Part shown: positions 7,742 to 15,015 of the stretch, piece by piece | Position numbering within the stretch: position 1 is the stretch's first letter | How the letters are laid out: every line of letters begins with the position of its first letter | NCBI GenBank assembly: GCA_026003395.1 | Contig: BPHE01000022.1 | Coordinates: 1 to 36,004 of the forward strand | Length of the DNA: 36,004 nt | DNA from: Vicingaceae bacterium | GTDB taxonomy: Bacteria > Bacteroidota > Bacteroidia > Flavobacteriales_E > Vicingaceae | Reading direction: 5' to 3' | Made by a program: the position numbers and the translations under genes | Notes under the pieces: model-generated | Seen by the model: only the letters and a program-made list of their open reading frames with translations | Databases searched by the model: none | Told to the model about the DNA's origin: nothing

Positions 7742-9175
7742 ATGGCAAAAAATCACGAGTTGGTTTGGCAAAACTGTTTGAGGATCATTAGAGACAACAT
7801 CAATTTGCAGAGTTTTAAAACATGGTTTGAACCTATCAAGCCGGTGAAGTTGGAAAAAAATGTGCTTACAATTCAAGTTCCGAGTCAGTTTTTTTATGAA
7901 TGGCTTGAAGAGCATTATTTGGATCTTTTGGCAAAAGCCATAAAAAAAGAATTGGGACCTGATGGAAGATTGGAGTATAGTATCATAATGGAAAATACCT
8001 TGAAATCAAAAAATCCGGTAACAATTAAAATTCCGGCCTCAAAACGTCATGCCACTAAAAACGACCCTATAAGTTTGCCAATCGATCTAAACAAAGATAA
8101 AACCATCAAAAATCCTTTTATTATTCCCGGTTTGAAAAAAGTCAATGTCGATTCTCAGCTGAATCCTATATATTCTTTTGAAAATTTTGTTGAAGGAGAT
8201 TGTAACCGCTTGGCCCGTTCGGCCGGTTATGCTGTAGCCAAAGATCCGGGTGGTACGGCTTTCAATCCTTTGTTTATTTATGGAGGAACAGGGCTCGGAA
8301 AATCTCATCTTGCACATGCCATTGGTTTGGAAGTAAAGGAAAGGCATCCCCATAAAATTGTTCTTTATGTAGGTTGCGAAAAATTTACCCTTCAATTTAT
8401 AGAAGCTGTTAGAAATAACGAACAAAATGATTTTGTTCATTTCTATCAAATGATCGATGTTTTGATTATTGATGATATTCATAATCTTGCAGGTAAAGAA
8501 AAAACTCAAGAAGTATTTTTTCATATTTTCAATCATTTGCATCAAAACAACAAGCAAATTGTGATGACTTCTGATCGTCCGCCGGTGGAGTTGCAAGGCA
8601 TTGAACAACGCTTGTTGTCAAGATTTAAATGGGGATTGGCAGCAGATTTACAAGTTCCTGACTTGGAAACGCGTATTGCCATCCTCAAAAAGAAAATGTA
8701 TGCTCAAGGTATTGAGCTACCCTACGATGTGGTGGAATATCTTGCATATAGTATTACCACAAATGTCCGGGAATTGGAAGGTGCTTTAATCTCTTTAATT
8801 GCTCAATCGTCTCTAAATAAAAAAACCATTACACTCGATCTTGCCAAACAAATGATTGATAAATTTATCAAAAACACAGCAAAAGAAATTTCCATAGATT
8901 ACATACAAAAAGTAGTATGTGACTATTACAATCTGCCTATTGATGTCATGAAATCCAAAACCCGCAAACGCGAAGTTGTGCAAGCCCGTCAAGTAACCAT
9001 GTACTTTGCAAAACAATTTACCAAAAACAGCCTGGCAAACATAGGTATGATGTGTGGAGGGAAAGATCATGCTACGGTTTTGCATGCTTGCAAAACGGTC
9101 AATAATCTTATAGAAACAGATAAAAAATTCCGTCAAGAAATAGAAACTCTTCGTAAAAAGCTTAGTCTGCAATAA
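7742..9175 (+). CDS. dnaA: Chromosomal replication initiator protein DnaA
   Basis: The 477-residue protein has the full DnaA architecture. Domain I (about 1-75) starts HELVWQNCLRIIRDNINLQSFKTWF, and a short linker follows. The AAA+ domain carries Walker A GGTGLGKS at 181-188 and Walker B LIIDD at 241-245. The C-terminal DNA-binding domain has GGKDHATVLHA at 439-449. The usual signature there is GGRDH(S/T)TVLHA, so a conservative Arg-to-Lys change is present just before the Asp-His-Thr recognition residues. It opens replication at oriC. The LMW phosphatase gene starts 1 base after the stop, so the two are probably cotranscribed. No cluster of DnaA boxes is visible in the 171 bases upstream. 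Confidence 0.97.
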   Translation: MAKNHELVWQNCLRIIRDNINLQSFKTWFEPIKPVKLEKNVLTIQVPSQFFYEWLEEHYLDLLAKAIKKELGPDGRLEYSIIMENTLKSKNPVTIKIPASKRHATKNDPISLPIDLNKDKTIKNPFIIPGLKKVNVDSQLNPIYSFENFVEGDCNRLARSAGYAVAKDPGGTAFNPLFIYGGTGLGKSHLAHAIGLEVKERHPHKIVLYVGCEKFTLQFIEAVRNNEQNDFVHFYQMIDVLIIDDIHNLAGKEKTQEVFFHIFNHLHQNNKQIVMTSDRPPVELQGIEQRLLSRFKWGLAADLQVPDLETRIAILKKKMYAQGIELPYDVVEYLAYSITTNVRELEGALISLIAQSSLNKKTITLDLAKQMIDKFIKNTAKEISIDYIQKVVCDYYNLPIDVMKSKTRKREVVQARQVTMYFAKQFTKNSLANIGMMCGGKDHATVLHACKTVNNLIETDKKFRQEIETLRKKLSLQ

Positions 9176-9176
9176 T

Positions 9177-9674
9177 ATGGCGTTATTGGAAAGACCTGTG
9201 AGAATATTGACAGTTTGTTTGGGGAACATATGCCGTTCGCCTATTGCACAGGGTTTGGTCGAACATTTTGCCAATTTGAAAAGTATTCCTGTTGAGGTCG
9301 ATTCTGCCGGTTTGGCCTCATATCATATCGGAGAGCCACCTCACCCACGCAGTTTAAAAGTATGTAAAGAAAGAGGTCTGGATATTTCACACCAAAGAGC
9401 ACGCGCATTCAATACCAAAGATTATGATTATTTTGACTTTATTCTTGCAATGGATAAAGAAAATCTACGCGATCTTAAACGTTTTGCTTCAAATGAAGAA
9501 CAGTTAAAAAAAATCTTTCCGGTCACTCATTGGATATCCAACGGAAAAGAAATAATCGAAGTGCCTGATCCATACTATGGTGATGAAGAAGATTATGAAT
9601 ATGTATACGAATTGCTTGAGAAATCCATCGACCATTTCACTGACTTTCTAAAAAATGAGTATATCAAAAGGTAA
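9177..9674 (+). CDS. Low-molecular-weight protein-tyrosine phosphatase
   Basis: The 165-residue protein has the LMW-PTP P-loop C-x5-R-S as CLGNICRS (Cys14, Arg20, Ser21) and the general-acid loop DPYYG with Asp131, the two defining elements. Cys19, next to the arginine, matches the second cysteine of the loop that can form a protective disulfide. It would hydrolyse phosphotyrosine or phosphoarginine; which one cannot be read from the sequence. It starts 1 base after dnaA and overlaps the methyltransferase by 20 bases. A dnaA-phosphatase-methyltransferase order is, as far as I recall, common in Bacteroidota. Confidence 0.93.
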   Translation: MALLERPVRILTVCLGNICRSPIAQGLVEHFANLKSIPVEVDSAGLASYHIGEPPHPRSLKVCKERGLDISHQRARAFNTKDYDYFDFILAMDKENLRDLKRFASNEEQLKKIFPVTHWISNGKEIIEVPDPYYGDEEDYEYVYELLEKSIDHFTDFLKNEYIKR

Positions 9675-10374
9675 ACTCTATTTGTTGCCTGTTCCTCTGG
9701 GAGAAAATGCGGATCCGGGCATGTTGTCCGTCAATCACCCGGCTATCGTTGGCGCTCTAAAAAAGTTTGTGGTTGAAAACCCCCGGACAGCTCGCAGGTA
9801 TATAAAAAAGATTGTTCCCGAAACAGATTTAGACCAAGTAGAGATGATCTCTACAAATGAAGAAGAGCTTTCTCAAGCCATCAATTGGCTTATGAAAGGA
9901 GAAAATGTCGGATTGATGTCCGAAGCAGGTCTACCTTGTCTGGCAGATCCGGGTAATAGCTTGGTTTTAATGTGTCATCAAAAAAAAATCCAGGTAATTG
10001 CCTTATCTGGTCCATCTTCTGTTTTTATTGCATTGATGCTTTCGGGGTTAAATGGACAGGAATTTACTTTTCATGGTTATTTACCCGCCAAAACCTATGA
10101 ACGAAAGCAAAAAATTAAACAATTGAACGAAATCTGCCATAAAAGCAAGCAGACGCAGGTATTTATAGAAACCCCCTACAGAAATATGACATTATTGAAA
10201 GATCTTTTGATCAATCTTAACAATGATTTATATCTGTCCATATCTTCAAACCTTGGATTGAACGACTCGTTTTCATTGACCTTAACAATTGCAGATTGGA
10301 AAAAAATTCCCGGCGAACTATTAAAATCATGGCTGCATAAAAAACCGGCAGTTTTTTGTTTGGGATATATCTAA
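9655..10374 (+). CDS. RsmI-like SAM-dependent methyltransferase (tetrapyrrole methylase family)
   Basis: The 239-residue protein belongs to the tetrapyrrole methylase fold as used by 16S rRNA methyltransferase RsmI. GLMSEAGLPCLADPGN at about 93-108 corresponds to the ISDAGTPxISDPG motif of RsmI, and ALSGPSSVFIALMLSG (about 120-135) and FHGYLPAK (about 141-148) match the following conserved blocks. The N-terminus (GKLYLLPVPLGENADPGML) is shortened and diverged from RsmI, where LYVVATPIGNLxD is expected, so this is probably the Bacteroidota paralogue rather than RsmI itself. The target is unknown; rRNA is plausible. It overlaps the phosphatase gene and ends the dnaA cluster. Confidence 0.83.
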   Translation: MSISKGKLYLLPVPLGENADPGMLSVNHPAIVGALKKFVVENPRTARRYIKKIVPETDLDQVEMISTNEEELSQAINWLMKGENVGLMSEAGLPCLADPGNSLVLMCHQKKIQVIALSGPSSVFIALMLSGLNGQEFTFHGYLPAKTYERKQKIKQLNEICHKSKQTQVFIETPYRNMTLLKDLLINLNNDLYLSISSNLGLNDSFSLTLTIADWKKIPGELLKSWLHKKPAVFCLGYI

Positions 10375-10435
10375 AAAACTAAATTTTATCCTCTTAAATC
10401 ATTAAAGTATTATTTCAAGCTATTTGTAAAAACAA

Positions 10436-10824
10436 ATGAATGAAATTAACAACCGGGGAGGAGATAAAACTGCCGGAATGTCATTCGTAACTATGTACCC
10501 ACTATACTTGAAAAAATGCCAAAAAAAAGGAAAAAGCAAAGAAGAACCGCATTTGATTATTAAATGGCTTACCGGTTATGATGAAAATATGATTAAAGAA
10601 ATAATTGATAAATATATTACTTTCATCGAATTTTTTGAAAAAGCAATGTCAATCCTTTATATTCTGAAATAACCGTTAGAATCTGTGGACAACGCTTTGA
10701 AGAAAGCTTCAATACCTTAACAAGAAAAGTGCGCTGTTTTGATAAACTTGTCGATGACTTGGCCAAAGGAAAAAATAGACCAAATTCTGAAATGTTAAAC
10801 AACTCACTTTTTGGTTACCAATGA
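10436..10824 (+). pseudogene. DUF2200 family protein, frameshifted
   Basis: The first frame (10436-10672, 78 residues) contains the DUF2200 N-terminal core: MSFVTMYPLYLKKCQKKGK, then IIKWLTGYDEN and FIEFFEKAMS. It then stops. The other half of the family continues in the -1 frame from about 10651: it starts NPLYSEITVRICG, later has VRCFDKLVDDLAKGK, the typical DUF2200 ending, and stops at 10824. The break lies near 10645-10652 (GCAATGTCAATCCT); dropping two bases after ATG would rejoin the frames as Ala-Met-Asn-Pro. The C-terminal part also has unusual substitutions, which favours a decayed gene over a sequencing error. The family function is not known. It follows the methyltransferase by 61 bases. 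Confidence 0.75.
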
Positions 10825-10860
10825 GCGTTGACTGCTGTAAAAATTGCAAAAGGTATTTGA

Positions 10861-11037
10861 TTATTTACTTTCGGCGTGAGTGTACAAATAAATAGAATAT
10901 AAAGATAACAAAATAGTTGCGGTCATTGAAATGGCTGAAACAATCGGACGGTCAAAATTTATATTAATAAAGCTCCATTGAAAAGGAACCAAAAAAACAA
11001 ATGCCAAAATGGCCAATGCTATTACTTTTTTGTTCAT
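10861..11037 (-). CDS. Small two-helix membrane protein (58 residues), unknown
   Basis: A short frame on the minus strand runs from ATG at 11037 to TAA at 10861. The peptide starts MNKKVIALAILAFVFLVPFQ, a lysine-capped hydrophobic helix, passes through a short polar loop FININFDRP (about 23-31) and has a second hydrophobic helix (about 33-52, SAISMTATILLSLYSIYLYT) before the tail HAESK. The positive N-terminus and two helices suggest an inner-membrane hairpin protein with both ends inside. I do not recognise the family. It is divergent to the histidine-rich gene and shares a 93-base intergenic region with it, so the two may be co-regulated. Its membrane-protein-like composition supports a real gene, but there is no homology evidence. 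Confidence 0.5.
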   Translation of the reverse strand: MNKKVIALAILAFVFLVPFQWSFININFDRPIVSAISMTATILLSLYSIYLYTHAESK

Positions 11038-11118
11038 AATAACTAAATTTAGTGCCTGTAAAATTAAAAATTTTCTGTAAAACCAAATTTATTTTCAAAT
11101 TTTTCAGCAAAAAATCTA

Positions 11119-11126
11119 TAATTTTG
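11119..11126 (+). promoter_or_regulatory. Candidate -7 element upstream of the histidine-rich gene
   Basis: TAATTTTG matches the Bacteroidota -7 consensus TAnnTTTG exactly. No TTG is visible at the expected -33 position. If used, transcription would begin around 11131-11134, which would leave a TTG start at 11131 without a leader and favour the GTG at 11146. Confidence 0.35.
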
Positions 11127-11130
11127 GCTT

Positions 11131-11496
11131 TTGAAAAATTTTGATGTGAATCTTTCAAACAAACCATTTTACAGGTCTTTTTTGGGAATCTTCTTTTTGA
11201 TAATTTTAACCGGACACCTTCTTTTGCCCGGCATTCACATTATTCACCATCAAATTCACATCGAAAACCATGATAAGTGTTTAAGTCACAATGATACGCA
11301 TATTCACAATCATGGAGAATTACACTATAGTCATGATTGTCAATGGATAAGCTTAAATGCTTCTTATTCACATGCTCTCGAACATGAAGTAGAAACATAT
11401 GTTACTGTCTCAACCTTAAGAATTAGAATATTCAATAAATTTTTAGACAAATTTTTTCTCTTACCTGGAAATAAATCCCCTCCATTTTTTAAGTAA
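11131..11496 (+). CDS. Histidine-rich exported protein, possible metal binder
   Basis: The frame encodes up to 121 residues. A hydrophobic segment (about 17-33, FLGIFFLIILTGHLLLPG) acts as signal peptide or anchor. The following 55 residues hold about 15 histidines, many spaced one apart (GIHIIHHQIHIENHDKCLSH, then DTHIHNHGELHYSHDC), plus two cysteines. Such density suits Zn2+, Cu or Ni binding outside the cytoplasm. No ATG is available: possible starts are TTG at 11131 or GTG at 11146, and the promoter-like element nearby favours the latter. It lies 123 bases before the TonB-dependent receptor on the same strand. I do not recognise a named family; metal binding is inferred from composition and neighbour. 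Confidence 0.7.
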   Translation: MKNFDVNLSNKPFYRSFLGIFFLIILTGHLLLPGIHIIHHQIHIENHDKCLSHNDTHIHNHGELHYSHDCQWISLNASYSHALEHEVETYVTVSTLRIRIFNKFLDKFFLLPGNKSPPFFK

Positions 11497-11539
11497 TAAT
11501 ATTTCTTGATTTTTTCTTTAAAAAATAATTGATAAGAAT

Positions 11540-11560
11540 CTTAAACCTTAAATCTTAAAG
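11540..11560 (+). repeat. Three tandem CTTAAAN heptads upstream of the TonB receptor
   Basis: The 7-base unit CTTAAA plus one variable base occurs three times without a gap at 11540, 11547 and 11554 (ending C, T and G). The array lies 59 bases before the receptor ATG at 11620. It could be an operator or a repeat-length variation site; AT-richness makes chance possible. Confidence 0.4.
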
Positions 11561-11619
11561 CAGGTAAGGCGTTGCCATTGTTTGATTTAATTATTTTATT
11601 CATCAAAAAAAGTATTGAT

Positions 11620-13875
11620 ATGAAAACTATTGTTAAATATGTTTATTATGTGTTTTTTATTGCATTTCCGGTGATTTTAAATTCTCAAATCTCTTTACAG
11701 GGCAATGTCAAGGGATCCGATGGGTTAACGTTACCCTATGCAAATATCCTTGTTAAAGAAGTAAATAAGGTTTGGGTTGCTGATGATGCCGGTAAATTTG
11801 AAATACAACTCAAACCCGGAATATATACAATTCAATTTTCATACATAGGATATAAACCGTTGAAAATTGTTGTAAAAGCTTTAAACGACACATCTTTAAA
11901 CGAGATTCAACTGCAAACGGCAGTTATAGAGACGCAAGAATTTGTCGTAGAAGAAAGTCAGCAATCGGGAAGAAATTCCATGGCTATTTCAACCCAAAAA
12001 ATTTCTCCTAAAGAACTTTTGTCCTCAGGACAAGACCTGGCCGCTTCATTAAATTATATACCGGGTGTACAGGCAGCTCAATACAGTGGCGGTGTTTTTA
12101 AACCTGTCATAAGAGGAATGCAAGGAAACAGAATGACTGTTTTTGCCCAAAATGTCAGAATCGAAAGTTTGCAAGGCCAGGACGATCATGGACTTTCAAT
12201 CAACAATTGGGCCAACGGTGGTGTTGAAATAATCAAAGGTCCTGCATCATTGATTTACGGACCTGGATCAATGGGAGGGGTGCTAATTTTTCACGACGAC
12301 CTGCCGGCTCCGGTTGGAACAACCAAAGGATTTGTTAATTACCGTTTTTTTACATCTACTCTCGGAAATTCGCTTGTGGCCAATTTCAAACAATCTTTAC
12401 AAAAGTTTCAATACGGCATTTTTGTAACCGGTGATTTGCATAAAGATTTTACACAGGCAGGATTTATCCGGGTACCAAATACCCGTTATCATAATGCATT
12501 TACTTTACTTTGGGCCCAAACCGAATGGAAAAAACACATTTTTCATTTGAGTTACTCATACTTTGTTCAAAATTCAGGTCTTTTGCCCGAAGAGGAGGAA
12601 TTTATTGAAGATCAATATTCCATTCATGAACCATATCAGCAAACTACTCAGCAGATATTTTCTTTGAAACATACATGGATAAACAAAAATTCGATGTGGA
12701 AAAACATCATTGGATTAACTAAAAACAATCGTAAAGAATTTGAAGAAATGCATGAGGATTCAACAGCCATAAATCATGAAGAGCATCATAATGAAGCAAG
12801 CCTTGATTTTGGGACAGATCAAATTTATTGGCAATCGTTTGTCAAAAAAAGTTTCAATAAAAATTCATCTTTTATGGCCGGCACGCAAAATAATTTTTTG
12901 AAATACCAATCAAAAGGCCATGAAAAAATTTTTCCGGACGGAACAAGTGTCAATTTAGGATTTTACTTGTTATATGAATTTGAAAAACAACGTTTGAAAA
13001 CTTCAACCGGTTTGCGAACAGATTATAACATTACTCAATCAATCAATACTTTTGTTGAAGATTCACTCATGTGGACCGGTCAGAAACTAGAATACTTCAA
13101 TTTCCCTGTTTTTTCAATGGGAGTAATTTATAAACTATTAACGAAATGGACGTTGGATTTTTATGCATCCGGAGGATACCGTCCGCCATCATTTACGGAG
13201 TTATGGAGCAATGGAGAACATCACGGGGCATTTCGCTATGAAATTGGAAATGATCAATTAAAACCCGAAAAAAACTTTGAAATATCCTTTGGAAGCACCT
13301 ATGAATCAGAACATATAAAAGCAAGCGGCAATGTATACTACAATCGTATTCTAAATTACATAGATTTAATTCCTCAAGGCATATACATTGAAAGTTTTCC
13401 TGTGTTTGTATACAGTCAATACACTGCTTATATCCGAGGAGTGGAAGGAATGTTTGAATGGCATCCTCATCCGTTCGATTGGCTGCACTTACAAACTTCC
13501 GTGAATATGATTGAAGGGAAAAGTGTGGAAGGCAATTATCTTTATAGAATTCCTCCAATGCGATGGATGAATGAGATAGAAGTAGAAAAAGATTGGGATA
13601 AAACTATCCGGCATGCTTCTTTTGGAGTACAATGGTTGTGGGTCGACCGTCAAAACCGTGTAGGACCAAATGAAACCACAACTCCCGGATACGACCTGCT
13701 GAATGTTTACCTAAAAACTCATTGGAAATTGGCAAACAGATCGTTGTATGTCAATTTAAGAGCCAATAACGTTCTAGACAGAAAATATGTCGATCACCTA
13801 TCTTATTTTAAAAATACCCCCGGATTTTATCAACAAGGTTTTAATATGATGATTGAATTACATTGGGAATTTTAA
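11620..13875 (+). CDS. TonB-dependent outer-membrane receptor, possibly for zinc or another metal
   Basis: I start at the ATG at 11620 (751 residues) because it opens a clean signal peptide MKTIVKYVYYVFFIAFPVIL; an upstream in-frame TTG at 11572 adds 16 unlikely residues. A carboxypeptidase-like beta-sandwich (about 24-115, ending near FVVEES) precedes the plug. The plug contains LLSSGQDLAASLNYIPGVQ, PVIRGMQGNRMTVFAQNVR and VEIIKGPASLIYGPGSMGGV. The rest is a 22-strand barrel ending in the aromatic MIELHWEF. A QDDHGLS segment in the plug and an acidic, His-rich loop (MHEDSTAINHEEHHNEAS) resemble ZnuD-type metal receptors. With the histidine-rich neighbour, metal uptake is likely; zinc is my inference. 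Confidence 0.9.
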   Translation: MKTIVKYVYYVFFIAFPVILNSQISLQGNVKGSDGLTLPYANILVKEVNKVWVADDAGKFEIQLKPGIYTIQFSYIGYKPLKIVVKALNDTSLNEIQLQTAVIETQEFVVEESQQSGRNSMAISTQKISPKELLSSGQDLAASLNYIPGVQAAQYSGGVFKPVIRGMQGNRMTVFAQNVRIESLQGQDDHGLSINNWANGGVEIIKGPASLIYGPGSMGGVLIFHDDLPAPVGTTKGFVNYRFFTSTLGNSLVANFKQSLQKFQYGIFVTGDLHKDFTQAGFIRVPNTRYHNAFTLLWAQTEWKKHIFHLSYSYFVQNSGLLPEEEEFIEDQYSIHEPYQQTTQQIFSLKHTWINKNSMWKNIIGLTKNNRKEFEEMHEDSTAINHEEHHNEASLDFGTDQIYWQSFVKKSFNKNSSFMAGTQNNFLKYQSKGHEKIFPDGTSVNLGFYLLYEFEKQRLKTSTGLRTDYNITQSINTFVEDSLMWTGQKLEYFNFPVFSMGVIYKLLTKWTLDFYASGGYRPPSFTELWSNGEHHGAFRYEIGNDQLKPEKNFEISFGSTYESEHIKASGNVYYNRILNYIDLIPQGIYIESFPVFVYSQYTAYIRGVEGMFEWHPHPFDWLHLQTSVNMIEGKSVEGNYLYRIPPMRWMNEIEVEKDWDKTIRHASFGVQWLWVDRQNRVGPNETTTPGYDLLNVYLKTHWKLANRSLYVNLRANNVLDRKYVDHLSYFKNTPGFYQQGFNMMIELHWEF

Positions 13876-13981
13876 GATAAGCATATCATGAACATTTTTT
13901 TAAACATAAATTATTGGGAGACAAATTGACGCCATATACCGACAGGCAATTGTAATTAAACAGCTGACCTAACGGGGCTTT

Positions 13982-14008
13982 TGTGGTTAATTCCATTATG
14001 TGGTTAAT
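13982..14008 (+). repeat. Direct repeat TGTGGTTAAT, two copies
   Basis: TGTGGTTAAT occurs at 13982-13991 and again at 13999-14008, a 17-base period, about 50 bases upstream of the -33 element of the ribosomal promoter. The placement would suit a regulator-binding site. No known binding motif is recognised. Confidence 0.35.
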
Positions 14009-14056
14009 AAAACAAAACAAGATTCAGTAAAAAAGTGAAAGATTTTTTAATAATAT

Positions 14057-14087
14057 ATTGTAAAATTAAAAAAAAGATGTATTTTTG
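14057..14087 (+). promoter_or_regulatory. Promoter of the rpsL/ribosomal protein operon
   Basis: ATTG at 14057-14060 is followed after 19 bases by TATTTTTG at 14080-14087, an exact match to the Bacteroidota -7 consensus TAnnTTTG with correct spacing to a -33 TTG. The predicted start of transcription (about 14092) begins at a small hairpin, CCCA-TTTT-TGGG at 14091-14102. rpsL starts at 14133. This is the best promoter in the window. Confidence 0.72.
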
Positions 14088-14132
14088 CAGCCCATTTTTG
14101 GGAAAAAATTAACCGGAAAATTTAGATAAAAT

Positions 14133-14516
14133 ATGCCTACAATTCAACAATTAGTAAGAAAAGGTAGAACAAAAGTGGTGAAAAAGAGTAAATCTGCTGC
14201 ACTGACTTCTTGCCCGCAAAAAAGAGGTGTGTGCACCAGGGTTTACACCACCACGCCAAAAAAGCCCAACTCTGCGTTGCGTAAAGTAGCAAAAGTGAAG
14301 TTGACAAACGGGATAGAGGTTATTGCATATATTCCCGGTGAAGGGCACAATCTTCAAGAGCACTCCATCGTGTTGGTGAGAGGTGGCAGGGTGAAAGATT
14401 TGCCCGGTGTGCGTTATCATATCGTGCGCGGTACGTTGGATACTGCCGGCGTGGAAGGAAGGAAAAAAAGCCGTTCGAAATACGGCACTAAGCGTCCGAA
14501 AGAACAAAAAAAATAA
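14133..14516 (+). CDS. rpsL: 30S ribosomal protein S12
   Basis: The 127-residue protein matches S12 throughout, with the decoding-centre loop [11 protein letters not shown] at 41-51 and [13 protein letters not shown] at 84-96. Lys43 and Lys88, the positions where changes give streptomycin resistance, are the sensitive-type lysines. Asp89 is the site that is methylthiolated in some bacteria. It checks codon-anticodon pairing in the 30S subunit. It is the first gene after the promoter at 14057, and rpsG follows after 19 bases. Confidence 0.98.
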   Translation: MPTIQQLVRKGRTKVVKKSKSAALTSCPQKRGVCTRVYTTTPKKPNSALRKVAKVKLTNGIEVIAYIPGEGHNLQEHSIVLVRGGRVKDLPGVRYHIVRGTLDTAGVEGRKKSRSKYGTKRPKEQKK

Positions 14517-14535
14517 TATAAAGGCCTTTTGAATT

Positions 14536-15003
14536 ATGAGAAAAACCAAAGCCAAAAAAAGAACGCTGTTGCCGGATCCTGTATACAATGATCCGATGGT
14601 TACACGTTTTGTAAATAATCTGATGTTGAACGGCAAAAAAACCGTTGCTTTCACGATCTTCTATGAAAGCATGAAAATAATTGCCGATCGTACAAAAGAG
14701 GACCCAATACCCATTTGGAAAAAAGCAATTGAGAATGTTACACCTCAGGTGGAAGTGAGAAGCCGAAGAATTGGTGGGGCTAATTTCCAAATACCTATGC
14801 CCATTCGCGAAGATAGAAAGATTTCCATGGCAATGAAATTTTTAATCAAGTTTGCCAGAGAAAGAAAAGATAAATCCATGGCCGAAAAACTGGCTAATGA
14901 GATTATGGCTGCCTATAGAGAAGAAGGCGGAGCGTTTAAGAAGAAAGAAGATATTCATAGAATGGCTGAAGCCAACAAAGCATTTGCTCATTTCAAAATT
15001 TAA
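14536..15003 (+). CDS. rpsG: 30S ribosomal protein S7
   Basis: The 155-residue protein is S7, which nucleates folding of the 16S 3' domain and lines the E site. Recognisable segments are [19 protein letters not shown] near the N-terminus, [20 protein letters not shown] in the middle and the C-terminal [17 protein letters not shown]. The length is close to the family norm. It sits between rpsL and fusA as in the classical str operon, 12 bases before fusA. Confidence 0.98.
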   Translation: MRKTKAKKRTLLPDPVYNDPMVTRFVNNLMLNGKKTVAFTIFYESMKIIADRTKEDPIPIWKKAIENVTPQVEVRSRRIGGANFQIPMPIREDRKISMAMKFLIKFARERKDKSMAEKLANEIMAAYREEGGAFKKKEDIHRMAEANKAFAHFKI

Positions 15004-15015
15004 AAATAGATATTT

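Noticed and set aside
8087-8608. Open frame of about 173 codons antisense to dnaA
   Set aside because: It lies fully inside dnaA on the opposite strand, has no recognisable domain, and such frames arise from codon bias.
10625-10672. Programmed ribosomal frameshift in the DUF2200 gene
   Set aside because: No slippery heptamer with a downstream structure is seen at the switch point, and the second half looks degraded; a disabling indel is simpler.
11497-11619. Cobalamin or other riboswitch upstream of the TonB receptor
   Set aside because: The leader is short and AT-rich and contains no B12-box-like conserved element.
14253-14400. Streptomycin-resistance substitution in S12
   Set aside because: Lys43 and Lys88 are the sensitive-type residues and the PNSA loop is intact.
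14151-14790. Long antisense frames across rpsL and rpsG
   Set aside because: They are mirror frames of two highly conserved ribosomal genes, with no protein-like composition or promoter.
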